NCBI RefSeq assembly: GCF_012927305.1
Contig: NZ_JABBGH010000005.1
Location: 36,728 to 100,727 of the forward strand
DNA from: Hymenobacter polaris
GTDB taxonomy: Bacteria; Bacteroidota; Bacteroidia; Cytophagales; Hymenobacteraceae
Length of the DNA: 64,000 nucleotides
Direction: 5' to 3'
Below are positions 8,278-16,918 of this stretch, in pieces. The notes below the pieces were generated by a model. The model worked only from the letters and a program-made list of their open reading frames with translations. It was not told the DNA's origin and did not search any database. Both the position numbers and the translations under genes were made by a program. How positions within the stretch are numbered: the first letter of the stretch is position 1; each line of letters opens with the position of its first letter.

Positions 8278-9930
8278 ATGCTTCAGCGTAGTAGACCAGT
8301 CGCAGTGATAGCGCCTGGCTGGCGGCCTGCCCGACCCGACTGGTTCGATACGCGGACTGTCAAGCAGCTACTTGCGGCTACTTGGGGCGCGTTGCTGCTC
8401 ACGCGCCTGCTACTGCTCGGGCGAGGTACGCTGTCCGACTACGACGAGCGTCGCTACTTGCAATCCTTCGCTGCCGTGCGGGCCGCCGTGCACGGCAACT
8501 GGCACGCCGTAGCCTACGACTTGTCCATGACCGACGCCCGGCCTTTGGATGCTTTGTGGCGCTGCCTGCCCGCGGCCGTGCAGTTGGCGCTGCACCGGTG
8601 GGCTGGCTGGTCCCTGTTTGGTTATCCCACACTGCTGGTGCCAACGGGGCTCAACTGGGTAGCTACAGTACTGACGGCCTGTTTTTTCTATCGGATAAGC
8701 CAGCGGCTACTGGCCGACCTGCCGGCATCCACTTCCTGGGCGCTGGTAGTGGCCGTGCTCTACGCCAGCCTTGCCAACACCAGCTTGTACGTGCGTCACG
8801 TAGCGCCTTACGACGGTGCTCTGCTGCTGTTTATGGGGTTGCTGGCCTGGGTATTGCGGCAGCCACCGGGCCCTAGGGGTTGGTTTTGGATGAAGCTGGG
8901 GCTAGGCGCGGGCTTGCTGTGGCTCACCTACCCAGGCTACTACGCGGGGCCAGTGCTGCTGGTAGCGCCTTTGCTCGATTGGCGGCGGCCGCTGCCGTGG
9001 GTGGTGCAGCACGCGGGACGCTTGCTGCTGCTGGGCGCGGGGTTTGCCCTGCCGCTGCTGGTTGCCGAGGGGCTGAGTCGCCTGGGTGGGGCGCCGCCGT
9101 TCTGGGCCGTAAGCTACGATTTGTCGCTACACATTCTGCAGGGTTCTCCTGAGGAGGGGTATACGTTTGCTTTCAAGTACTTATGGCAGGTAGAAAGCTG
9201 GTTGGGAATAGCGTTGCTAGGCCTGCTGGCCGTAGCGCTTTGGCAAGCGGCTAGGGCGATGATGCAAGTAGGCTGGGTGGCGCTCGTGCCCAGCGCGCCC
9301 CGCCAGCGCCTGTTACTGGCCGCCGCACTTCTTTTTTTGGCCCATGCCTCGGCCGCCGCCCTCGGGCACCGCATCGTGTGGTACGGGCGCCTCCTCCACC
9401 TTTACCTGCCCTGGCTGGTGCTGGCGGCTGTGGTGCCCCTGGCCCGTAGCCGCGCCACCTGGGCTACGGCCTTGGCCATTGCCGCCTGCCTGCTAGGCGT
9501 GGTGCACTACGGCCAATTCTTCCATGACTTTCAGCAGCTAGTGTATCCGCCCGACCTGGTAGCGCGCTACCACTTAGGGTGCCTGCCCCCCACGCAGCTG
9601 CGCTACTACACGGAGGTGAAAGTAGCCAACGACCTGCTTTACCCCGTGCAAGGCGCGGGGATGCCGGCGCCGGAAGCCTGCCCGCCTGCGCGTGCTACAG
9701 CCGATAGCGTGACGGTACTGGTCAATTTTGCGCTGCTATATCCCCTCACGGCCGCTACCCGCCAGCCAGCTTACCTGCCGAAGCCCACTGCCCGCCAGCT
9801 GCTGGAGCAGCCTTATTTCGGCAGTTTTCCGGCTTACCGCTTCGAGGGATTAAGCCCGGCAGAACGGACCGAAGCAATTCAACGCCAGTTTAAACTGCGA
9901 ATACTACGCGAGCCAGCAGCGGTAAAGTAA
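8278..9930 (+). CDS. Polytopic membrane protein, probable GT-C type glycosyltransferase
   Basis: 550 residues with about ten hydrophobic segments. After the first membrane helix (residues 35-50) comes SDYDERRYL, an acidic pair in the first external loop as in GT-C transferases of the PMT/ArnT type. These take sugars from polyprenyl-phosphate donors outside the inner membrane. Family membership is inferred from topology and this motif only; it could instead be an unrelated membrane protein. It lies 81 bases after asnB and 97 before the UDP-glucose dehydrogenase gene, on the same strand, so a role in the same surface glycan is likely. Confidence 0.65.
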   Translation: MLQRSRPVAVIAPGWRPARPDWFDTRTVKQLLAATWGALLLTRLLLLGRGTLSDYDERRYLQSFAAVRAAVHGNWHAVAYDLSMTDARPLDALWRCLPAAVQLALHRWAGWSLFGYPTLLVPTGLNWVATVLTACFFYRISQRLLADLPASTSWALVVAVLYASLANTSLYVRHVAPYDGALLLFMGLLAWVLRQPPGPRGWFWMKLGLGAGLLWLTYPGYYAGPVLLVAPLLDWRRPLPWVVQHAGRLLLLGAGFALPLLVAEGLSRLGGAPPFWAVSYDLSLHILQGSPEEGYTFAFKYLWQVESWLGIALLGLLAVALWQAARAMMQVGWVALVPSAPRQRLLLAAALLFLAHASAAALGHRIVWYGRLLHLYLPWLVLAAVVPLARSRATWATALAIAACLLGVVHYGQFFHDFQQLVYPPDLVARYHLGCLPPTQLRYYTEVKVANDLLYPVQGAGMPAPEACPPARATADSVTVLVNFALLYPLTAATRQPAYLPKPTARQLLEQPYFGSFPAYRFEGLSPAERTEAIQRQFKLRILREPAAVK

Positions 9931-10027
9931 CAGGGGCTTTACCTTTACAGCATTCGTAAGCTTTTATCAGTGCTTCCGCATTTTATTATTCAAGACAATA
10001 ACACCTTTTTTTTCACTTAGTTAACTT

Positions 10028-11368
10028 ATGAAAATAGCGGTAGTAGGCACCGGCTACGTCGGGCTGGTTACGGGTACGTGCTTTGCCGAAGTGGGCATTG
10101 ATGTAACCTGCATCGACATCGATGAGAAAAAAATCACCAACCTCCGCAACGGAATCCTGCCTATCTATGAGCCGGGCCTGGAGGAGATGGTAGCGCGGAA
10201 CGTGAAGCAGGGTCGCCTGCACTTCTCCACGTCGCTGGCCGAGAGCATCAAAGGTGCCGACGTGGCCTTCATTGCCGTGGGTACCCCGCCCGGCGAGGAT
10301 GGCTCGGCCGACCTAAAATACGTGCTGGCCGTGGCCCGTGGCATGGGCGAGAACATGGACAACTACACGGTCATCGTGACCAAGAGCACGGTGCCGGTGG
10401 GCACGGCCGCCAAAGTGCGCGCCGAAGTGGAAGGCGCCCTAGCCAAGCGCGGCGCCAGCATCGACTTCGACGTGGCTTCCAACCCGGAATTTCTCAAAGA
10501 AGGTGCCGCTATCGACGACTTCCTGAAGCCCGACCGCATTGTGGTGGGCGTAGCGTCGGAGCGGGCCGAAGAGGTGATGCGCCGCCTTTATAAGCCTTTC
10601 CTGCTCAACGGCCACCCGATTATTTTCATGGACATTCCGTCGGCCGAAATGACGAAATACGCGGCCAACTCGATGCTGGCCACGAAGATTTCGTTCATGA
10701 ACGATATTGCTAACCTGTGCGAAATCATGGGCGCCGACGTGAACAAAGTGCGGCAGGGCATTGGCTCCGACGCCCGTATTGGTACCAAGTTTATTTATCC
10801 CGGCATTGGCTACGGCGGCTCGTGCTTCCCCAAAGACGTGAAGGCGCTCATCAAGACGGCCCAAGAAAACGGCTACCAGATGCAGGTGCTGCAAGCCGTG
10901 GAAGGCGTGAACGAGGCGCAGAAAGAGGTGCTATTCAGCAAGGTGAAAAAGCATTTTGGCGGCGAGCTAGCCGGCAAGAAGTTCGCCATCTGGGGCTTGT
11001 CTTTCAAGCCCAAGACCGATGATATGCGTGAAGCACCTTCACTGGTGATTATCGAAAAGCTGCTGGCCGAAGGCGCTACGGTATCGGCCTACGACCCGGT
11101 AGCCGTGGCCGAAGCCAAGCACTCGCTCGGCGACCGCATCACCTACGCCAAAGACCAGTTTGAGGCCCTGGTAGATGCCGACGCGCTGCTGGTGGTAACC
11201 GAGTGGCCCGAGTTCCGCTCGCCTTCGTTTGAGGTAGTAGGGCGCTTGCTCAAGCAAAAAGCTATCTTCGACGGCCGCAATATCTACGATGCCGCTGAGC
11301 TAAAAGAGTTAGGCTTCACCTACCATTGCATTGGGGTAAAGACTGACCATAAAGAGCCAGTCGCTTAG
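10028..11368 (+). CDS. ugd: UDP-glucose 6-dehydrogenase
   Basis: Oxidises UDP-glucose to UDP-glucuronate with two NAD+, in the cytoplasm. The N-terminal Rossmann domain starts MKIAVVGTGYVGLVTG. The catalytic cysteine lies in GGSCFPKD near residue 269, and the C-terminal UDP-binding domain contains GLSFKPKTDDMR. The 446-residue length is normal. It is followed 105 bases later by a UDP-glucuronate decarboxylase, so the two form the route UDP-glucose to UDP-glucuronate to UDP-xylose. Confidence 0.95.
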   Translation: MKIAVVGTGYVGLVTGTCFAEVGIDVTCIDIDEKKITNLRNGILPIYEPGLEEMVARNVKQGRLHFSTSLAESIKGADVAFIAVGTPPGEDGSADLKYVLAVARGMGENMDNYTVIVTKSTVPVGTAAKVRAEVEGALAKRGASIDFDVASNPEFLKEGAAIDDFLKPDRIVVGVASERAEEVMRRLYKPFLLNGHPIIFMDIPSAEMTKYAANSMLATKISFMNDIANLCEIMGADVNKVRQGIGSDARIGTKFIYPGIGYGGSCFPKDVKALIKTAQENGYQMQVLQAVEGVNEAQKEVLFSKVKKHFGGELAGKKFAIWGLSFKPKTDDMREAPSLVIIEKLLAEGATVSAYDPVAVAEAKHSLGDRITYAKDQFEALVDADALLVVTEWPEFRSPSFEVVGRLLKQKAIFDGRNIYDAAELKELGFTYHCIGVKTDHKEPVA

Positions 11369-11371
11369 TTT

Positions 11372-11467
11372 ATCAGCTGTTAGTCAATAGCTGCTAGCTA
11401 TTGGCTCTTCGCTAGTATTTCATTCACTTTAACAGCTAACAGCTAGCAGCTATTAGCTCACAGCTTC
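11372..11467. repeat. AGCTARCAGCTA-type repeat in the ugd-uxs spacer
   Basis: The 105-bp spacer is made largely of variants of AGCTGTTAG, AATAGCTGCTAGCTATT and AACAGCTAACAGCTAGCAGC in both orientations, able to fold on themselves. Similar AGCT-rich words recur near 18428-18455 and 59911-59995. Function unknown. Confidence 0.55.
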
Positions 11468-11473
11468 GCTAAA

Positions 11474-12421
11474 ATGGCTGAAGAAAAAAAACGCGTACTC
11501 ATTACCGGGGGAGCCGGTTTTCTGGGCTCGCACTTATGCGACCGGTTTCTGGCCGAGGGCTACCACGTTATTGCCATGGACAACCTGGTAACGGGTAACT
11601 TGGCTAACATCGAGCATTTGTTTAAGCGCGAAGACTTCGAGTTTCACCACCACGACGTAAGCAAGTTCGTGTTCGTGCCCGGTAAGCTCGATTACATTCT
11701 ACACTTTGCCTCGCCCGCTTCGCCCATCGACTACCTGAAGATTCCTATTCAGACGCTAAAAGTAGGCTCGCTAGGCACACATAACCTGCTGGGTTTGGCG
11801 CGGGTGAAGGGGGCTAGGATGCTGATTGCCAGCACGTCGGAAGTGTACGGCGACCCTGAGGTGCATCCGCAGGTAGAAGAGTATTGGGGCAACGTGAACC
11901 CGGTGGGCCCGCGCGGCTGCTACGACGAAGCCAAGCGCTTCCAGGAGGCCATTACGATGGCCTACCATACCCACCACGGCTTGGAGACGCGCATCGTGCG
12001 CATCTTCAACACCTACGGCCCCCGCATGCGCCTCGACGACGGCCGCGTGCTGCCGGCGTTCCTGTCGCAGGCCCTGCGCGGCGAGGACCTGACGGTGTTT
12101 GGCGACGGCTCGCAGACGCGCTCCTTTTGCTACGTCGACGACTTGGTGGATGGTATCTACCGCCTGCTGCTCAGCGATTACGCCATGCCAGTGAACGTCG
12201 GTAACCCGGTGGAAATCACCATTAAGGAATTTGGCGAAGAAATCGCTCGCCTAACGGGAGTAGAGTTCAAACCCAGCTATCACCCATTGCCCGAAAACGA
12301 CCCTCAGAAGCGCCGCCCTGACATTACCAAAGCCAAGGAAATCCTGGGCTGGGAGCCCAAAATAGACCGCGCCGAAGGTCTCAAGCGCACGCTGGAGTAT
12401 TTCAAGGAGCACGTAAAGTAA
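11474..12421 (+). CDS. UDP-glucuronate decarboxylase (UDP-xylose synthase), extended SDR
   Basis: Converts UDP-glucuronate to UDP-xylose through a 4-keto intermediate. The 315-residue extended SDR shows GGAGFLGSHL (NAD binding, residues 12-21), the UXS-typical HFASPASPIDYL, STSEVYGDP, and the catalytic pair in GCYDEAKR (Tyr150, Lys154). The tail RRPDITKAKEILGWEPK is common to NDP-sugar SDRs. It directly follows ugd, which makes its substrate. It ends at a strong terminator, so ugd and this gene may form one unit. Confidence 0.9.
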   Translation: MAEEKKRVLITGGAGFLGSHLCDRFLAEGYHVIAMDNLVTGNLANIEHLFKREDFEFHHHDVSKFVFVPGKLDYILHFASPASPIDYLKIPIQTLKVGSLGTHNLLGLARVKGARMLIASTSEVYGDPEVHPQVEEYWGNVNPVGPRGCYDEAKRFQEAITMAYHTHHGLETRIVRIFNTYGPRMRLDDGRVLPAFLSQALRGEDLTVFGDGSQTRSFCYVDDLVDGIYRLLLSDYAMPVNVGNPVEITIKEFGEEIARLTGVEFKPSYHPLPENDPQKRRPDITKAKEILGWEPKIDRAEGLKRTLEYFKEHVK

Positions 12422-12438
12422 TCCCATTGCTCCCGCTT

Positions 12439-12486
12439 AAAACTGCCTGCCGTCCGAGCTACCTCAGACGGCAGGCAGTTTTTTTA
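12439..12486 (+). terminator. Strong Rho-independent terminator after the UXS gene
   Basis: The inverted repeat AAAACTGCCTGCCGTC (12439-12454) with GACGGCAGGCAGTTTTTTTA (from 12467) gives a 16-bp stem, a 12-base loop and a T-tract. Confidence 0.92.
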
Positions 12487-12607
12487 TGGGGTCATATTGG
12501 CTCATTGGCCGTTGGGTAATGGCAAGCGGAGAATGGTACTGGTGGAACTCCTTCCTTTACCCACTTTACCAGCTCTCCAAAAAAGGAGGGAATACCCACT
12601 GCGCTGC

Positions 12608-12615
12608 TAACTTTG
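12608..12615 (+). promoter_or_regulatory. -7 box TAACTTTG for the aminotransferase gene
   Basis: Exact TAnnTTTG, 17 bases before ATG 12633. It supports that start over an upstream in-frame ATG at 12486, which lies in the terminator T-tract. Confidence 0.65.
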
Positions 12616-12632
12616 ATTTCTTGCAGCTTCCA

Positions 12633-13745
12633 ATGCACATTCCCTTTTTGTCATTCGCGGGCCAGCACGAAGCCATTCGAGCGGAGGTGCTGGCGGCGAT
12701 GGCTGGCGTATACGACCGGCAGTGGTTTGTGCTGGGTGAGCAGGTAGCAGGCTTTGAGCGCGAATACAGCCAAGTGAGCGGCGTGGCGTACACCGTAGGA
12801 GTGGGCAACGGCCTGGATGCGCTGCATCTGTCGCTGCGGGCGCTGGGCGTGCAGCCCGGCGACGAGGTACTCGTGCCCAGCAATACCTACGTAGCCACCT
12901 GGCTGGCCGTGACGCAAGCGGGCGGCGTGCCGGTGCCGGTAGAGCCCGACCCGCGCACCAGCAACCTCGACCCGGCCCGGCTGGCGGCCGCCATCACGCC
13001 GCGCACGCGGGGTGTGCTGCCAGTGCACCTCTACGGCCAGCCCTGTGAGATGACGACCATTTTGGAGGTGGCCGCCCGCTACGGCTTGTGGGTGGTGGAA
13101 GACAATGCCCAGGCCCAGGGTGCTACTTGGCAAGGTCAGCCCACCGGCAGCTTCGGGCAGGCAAATGCTACCAGCTTCTATCCCAGCAAAAACTTGGGGG
13201 CCCTAGGCGACGGCGGGGCCGTGACTACCAACGATGCTTCGCTAGCCCATAAGCTAAGGCAGCTGCGCAATTATGGCACTGACCAGCGCTACGTCAGCGA
13301 AACCCTTGGCTACAACTCGCGCCTCGACGAGCTGCAGGCCGCCGTGCTGCGCGTGAAGCTGCCCTACCTGACCACCTGGACCCAGCAGCGACGCCAGCTG
13401 GCCGCCTGGTACGGGCACTACTTAGCCGACATTCTGGGCCTGCGCCTGCCCACTGTGGCTGCTGGCGCCGAGCCGGTATGGCACCTGTACATAGTGCGCA
13501 CGGCGCGGCGCGCGGCCCTGCAGCAGCACTTGGCGGCGGCCGGCATTGAAACGCTGGTGCACTACCCGGTGCCGCCGCATCTGCAGCCCGCCTACGCCAG
13601 CCTGGGGCTAGGCAAGGGAGCCCTGCCAATTGCCGAAGAACTAGCCGCAACCTGCCTGAGCCTGCCGCTGTGGCCCGGCATGACGGAAGAAATGGTAGCC
13701 AGAGTAGCGCAGGCAATCAGGATTTTCGCGGATGGCCAGCCCTAG
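12633..13745 (+). CDS. DegT/DnrJ/EryC1/StrS-family sugar aminotransferase
   Basis: A PLP enzyme that aminates a keto-sugar nucleotide. The 370 residues are close to the family norm. Visible are the substrate loop GNGLDALHLSLRALG, VVEDNAQAQGA (cofactor-binding Asp), and the Schiff-base lysine in YPSKNLGALGDGG (Lys186). The pattern PFLSFAGQHEAIRAEVLAAM and FVLGEQVAGFEREYS resembles the 3-keto-6-deoxyhexose aminotransferases FdtB/QdtB, but no matching isomerase gene was seen, so the substrate is open. Start ATG 12633 was chosen because a -7 box sits just upstream. The stop TAG lies in a CCTAGG palindrome. Confidence 0.9.
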   Translation: MHIPFLSFAGQHEAIRAEVLAAMAGVYDRQWFVLGEQVAGFEREYSQVSGVAYTVGVGNGLDALHLSLRALGVQPGDEVLVPSNTYVATWLAVTQAGGVPVPVEPDPRTSNLDPARLAAAITPRTRGVLPVHLYGQPCEMTTILEVAARYGLWVVEDNAQAQGATWQGQPTGSFGQANATSFYPSKNLGALGDGGAVTTNDASLAHKLRQLRNYGTDQRYVSETLGYNSRLDELQAAVLRVKLPYLTTWTQQRRQLAAWYGHYLADILGLRLPTVAAGAEPVWHLYIVRTARRAALQQHLAAAGIETLVHYPVPPHLQPAYASLGLGKGALPIAEELAATCLSLPLWPGMTEEMVARVAQAIRIFADGQP

Positions 13746-14017
13746 GCGGGGCAGCCTAACCGGAAACAAGTGGCAATAACCCCGAGAGTTAAATTGTGGA
13801 AGCGTGATTTAGAAACAGCTACGCCAGCCAGGTAGAGGAAACGCCCAAGTATAACGGGAGCTATGAGGTCCTCGGTATTTAGGTGGGGACGAACCCTGAC
13901 GCTGCAGATTAATGCGCTGACAGCGCTTATCTTGCTTATCAAACACCTTTTTCTTACACAGCAAATTCAGGTTATTTACTGATTTTGCATTCAGCTAACT
14001 TTCTTATTTACAGTACT
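13746..14017. other. Intergenic region before gmd
   Basis: About 270 bases without a credible gene. A TAACTTTC sequence at 13996-14003, one base off the -7 consensus, precedes gmd and may be its promoter. Nothing else recognised. Confidence 0.4.
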
Positions 14018-15130
14018 ATGAAACGAGCACTCGTTACAGGGGTAACCGGTCAGGACGGCGCTTACTTGGTTGAGCTGCTACTCAGCAAAGGCTATGAGGT
14101 ACACGGCATCAAGCGTCGCTCATCGCTTATTAACACGGAGCGCATTGATGGACTTTACCAAGACCCGCACGAAAGCCAGGTGCGGTTCGTGCTTCACTAC
14201 GGTGACCTGTCGGACTCGACAAACCTAATTCGCATTGTGCAGCAGGTGCAGCCCGATGAGATTTATAACCTAGGGGCAATGTCGCACGTGAAGGTATCAT
14301 TCGATACCCCCGAGTACGCTGCCGACGTGGACGGCATCGGCACGCTGCGTCTGCTGGAAGCCATCCGCATCCTGGGTTTAGAGCAGAAGACGCGCATCTA
14401 CCAGGCTAGTACCTCGGAACTGTACGGGCTGGTGCAGCAGGTTCCGCAGTCGGAAACGACGCCCTTCTACCCGCGCTCGCCCTACGCCGTAGCCAAGCTG
14501 TACGGCTACTGGATAACGGTGAACTACCGCGAGGCTTACGGCATGTATGCCTGCAACGGCATTCTGTTTAACCACGAAAGCCCGCTGCGGGGCGAAACCT
14601 TCGTAACCCGTAAGATTACCCGCGCCGCCGCTCGCATCGCCCTAGGCCTGCAGCCGAAGCTCTACCTGGGTAACCTCGATGCCAAGCGCGACTGGGGCCA
14701 CGCTAAAGACTATGTGGAAGCTATGTGGCGTATTCTGCAGCAAGATGAGCCCGAGGATTTCGTAATCGCCACTGGTGTGACTACAACCGTGCGGGAATTC
14801 GTGCGCTTAGCCTTTGCTGAGCTGGGTATTACCGTAGAATTCAATGGGGAGGGCATCAATGAAATGGGAACAGTGACGGCGTGCGCTAACCCCGAGTTTC
14901 AATTGCCCGTGGGTACGGTAATCGTACAGATTGACGAGCGCTATTTCCGCCCCACCGAAGTAGAACTGCTAATTGGTGACCCCACTAAGGCTAAAACTAA
15001 GCTAGGCTGGGAGCCCCAGTACGACCTGCAAGCCCTGGTGCAGGAAATGGTGCAGGCCGATCTGAAGCTGTTCCAGCGCGATGCTCACCTGCAAGCGGGC
15101 GGCTATGCTATTCCGAATGCCTACGAGTAG
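14018..15130 (+). CDS. gmd: GDP-mannose 4,6-dehydratase
   Basis: First step of GDP-L-fucose synthesis: GDP-mannose to GDP-4-keto-6-deoxymannose, cytoplasmic, NADP-dependent SDR. It shows MKRALVTGVTGQDGAYL (dinucleotide loop), the GMD-specific KRRSSLINTERIDGLY, LGAMSHVKVSF, the catalytic SPYAVAKLYGYW (Tyr156, Lys160) and NHESPLRGETFVTRKI. At 370 residues it is full length. Start ATG 14018 gives the expected N terminus; the longer in-frame start at 13985 would add 11 unrelated residues. It is followed by fcl, with a hairpin repeat between. Confidence 0.96.
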   Translation: MKRALVTGVTGQDGAYLVELLLSKGYEVHGIKRRSSLINTERIDGLYQDPHESQVRFVLHYGDLSDSTNLIRIVQQVQPDEIYNLGAMSHVKVSFDTPEYAADVDGIGTLRLLEAIRILGLEQKTRIYQASTSELYGLVQQVPQSETTPFYPRSPYAVAKLYGYWITVNYREAYGMYACNGILFNHESPLRGETFVTRKITRAAARIALGLQPKLYLGNLDAKRDWGHAKDYVEAMWRILQQDEPEDFVIATGVTTTVREFVRLAFAELGITVEFNGEGINEMGTVTACANPEFQLPVGTVIVQIDERYFRPTEVELLIGDPTKAKTKLGWEPQYDLQALVQEMVQADLKLFQRDAHLQAGGYAIPNAYE

Positions 15131-15158
15131 GCGGGGAGCAAAGCAGTAAAGAAAAAAT

Positions 15159-15257
15159 CGTCATGCTGAGCTCGCCGAAGCGTCTCTTCCGCGTAAGTAC
15201 TTCCAAACGTTAGGATTACTCACGCGGGAGAGATGCTTCGGCGAGCTCAGCATGACG
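15159..15257. repeat. Intergenic palindrome of the GTCATGCTGAGC family (gmd-fcl spacer)
   Basis: The arms at 15159-15199 and 15217-15257 pair over about 40 bases with few mismatches. The variable middle word is CTCGCC in the left arm and is matched in the right arm. It sits in the 167-bp gmd-fcl spacer. Confidence 0.85.
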
Positions 15258-15297
15258 TTCTATATACATAACCTAGCTGGTAACGATACCCACAGTA

Positions 15298-16233
15298 ATG
15301 GAAAAAGACGCAAAAATTTACGTGGCTGGCCACCGTGGCATGGTAGGCTCGGCCCTCATCCGGCGGCTGCAAAAAGCAGGTTTCACTAATTTCGTAACCC
15401 GCACTTCCAACGAGCTTGATTTGCGTGACCAGGCGGCCGTAGCGGCCTTCTTTACGCAAGAAAAGCCAGAGTACGTGGTGCTGGCTGCGGCCAAAGTAGG
15501 GGGCATTCAAGCTAATAACACCTACCGAGCTGAGTTTCTATATGACAACCTCATGATTGAGAGCAACGTCATTCACCACTCATATTTGAACGGGGTGAAG
15601 AAGCTGCTTTTCCTAGGTTCATCATGCATCTACCCTAAGTTGGCTCCGCAGCCTCTGCAAGAAGATGCTTTGCTGACCGGCGAACTAGAAAGCACCAACG
15701 AGCCCTACGCTGTAGCCAAGATTGCTGGCATCAAGCTCTGCGATGCCTACCGCAGCCAGTACGGCTGCAACTATATCTCGGCCATGCCTACTAACCTCTA
15801 CGGCCCGCACGACAACTACGACCTCAAAAACTCGCACGTGCTGCCCGCGCTGCTACGCAAGTTTCACGAGGCCAAGGAAGCCGGCACCCCCGAAGTAGAG
15901 GTCTGGGGCACCGGCACCCCCCGCCGCGAGTTCCTGCACGTGGATGACCTGGCCGACGCCTGCTACTGGCTGCTGGAGAACTATAACGAGCCCGGCCTGG
16001 TAAACATCGGCACCGGCACCGACCTCAGCATCCGCGAGCTGGCCGAATTAGTGCAGCGCACCGTAGGCTACGAAGGCAGTATCCGCTTCAACAGCGACTA
16101 CCCCGACGGCACACCCCGCAAGCTAATGGATGTGAGCAAGCTGGCCGGGCACGGCTGGGCGGCCCGCATTGGGTTGGAAGAAGGCGTTCGGGCGGTATAC
16201 GCAGGCGCCTTTGAGCAAGCGGCTGCCAAGTAA
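15298..16233 (+). CDS. fcl: GDP-L-fucose synthase
   Basis: Epimerase/reductase producing GDP-L-fucose from the Gmd product with NADPH. The 311-residue SDR has GHRGMVGSALIRRL at the N terminus, the GDP-fucose-synthase signature LFLGSSCIYP, catalytic EPYAVAKIAGIK (Tyr136, Lys140) and GTPRREFLHVDDLA. It follows gmd on the same strand, and a GT11 fucosyltransferase lies downstream, giving a complete synthesis-and-transfer set. Confidence 0.96.
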   Translation: MEKDAKIYVAGHRGMVGSALIRRLQKAGFTNFVTRTSNELDLRDQAAVAAFFTQEKPEYVVLAAAKVGGIQANNTYRAEFLYDNLMIESNVIHHSYLNGVKKLLFLGSSCIYPKLAPQPLQEDALLTGELESTNEPYAVAKIAGIKLCDAYRSQYGCNYISAMPTNLYGPHDNYDLKNSHVLPALLRKFHEAKEAGTPEVEVWGTGTPRREFLHVDDLADACYWLLENYNEPGLVNIGTGTDLSIRELAELVQRTVGYEGSIRFNSDYPDGTPRKLMDVSKLAGHGWAARIGLEEGVRAVYAGAFEQAAAK

Positions 16234-16533
16234 CGGCTGCCGTTTCCAAGTCTATTTTGCCATTATAGCTGTTTAGTGTGCGCAAGGCCTCATCCCAACT
16301 CCTCTCCGAAAAAGCTAGACGAGCCTAATACTGCTATTGGTTTCGCCACCGTGTCTCCTGTCTTGTTTGAAAGGGAGGTCCGGGGGGAGATGCAATGTCA
16401 GGCCATCTGCGTACTTTCTTCAAAATTGCTTTAGGCAACTCGACAAACCTTACCCGGACTACAAAAATGCTAATAGCTGGCGTAAAAGCTGCGCTATATA
16501 CCTCCTAAAGGTTAGAGCGAATCGTAGTCCGGG

Positions 16534-16646
16534 TACAGTAGGAGCGGGGCTGGCCCCCGCCCGCCGTTAGCGCCGCTGCCCTGCGAGTAAACGAAAGTGA
16601 TTAAATGGTGCAGGCGACGGGTGGGGCAGGCCCCGCCCCTACTGTA
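16534..16646. repeat. Inverted repeat TACAGTAGGAGCGGGGC.../...GCCCCTACTGTA
   Basis: Imperfect arms of about 29 bases (16534-16563, 16618-16646) around a 54-base centre. A different family from the GTCATGCTGAGC palindromes; possibly a small non-autonomous element. Confidence 0.6.
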
Positions 16647-16857
16647 CACCGCCCTTGAAACTGCTGTAGGCATTGAATTGGCTATCTACAACTGACTTTC
16701 TACCTCGCCTCTTAGAAAGGAATAACTCCGCAGGAAACTTACGAGGCGTGATGTCAGGGCTAACTGCTCTTGCGTATTACCTAGGCGCTCAAGTAGCGGA
16801 AAATGTGAATAGGCTACTACCTGCATCACTAGCAACATACCCTGAGTTGACCTCGCG

Positions 16858-16865
16858 TATCTTTG
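16858..16865 (+). promoter_or_regulatory. -7 box TATCTTTG for the fucosyltransferase gene
   Basis: Exact TAnnTTTG, 53 bases before ATG 16919. TTGA at 16846 may act as part of a -33 element. Confidence 0.6.
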
Positions 16866-16918
16866 CAGATTATGTTTAGACTGAAAAATATAGCGGCGGA
16901 TATTTTGCGCAGATAGTA

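Larger units (their letters stand above)
16234..16918. other. 685-bp gene-poor spacer with two inverted repeats
   Basis: ACCCGGACTAC at 16452-16462 pairs with GTAGTCCGGGT at 16524-16534. A longer IR pairs 16534-16563 (TACAGTAGGAGCGGGGCTGG...) with 16618-16646 (ending CCGCCCCTACTGTA). A 68-codon frame at 16673-16879 has no family resemblance and ends across the promoter at 16858, so it is probably not a gene. No RNA gene recognised. Confidence 0.6.

Noticed and set aside
12486..12632. N-terminal extension of the aminotransferase frame from ATG 12486
   Set aside because: It begins in a terminator T-tract, runs through the -7 box at 12608 and adds residues unlike the family.
13742..13942. 66-codon minus-strand frame between the aminotransferase and gmd
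   Set aside because: No motif, no promoter box and poor codon use; treated as spacer.
16673..16879. 68-codon open frame before the fucosyltransferase gene
   Set aside because: No family resemblance, and it runs across the promoter box at 16858.
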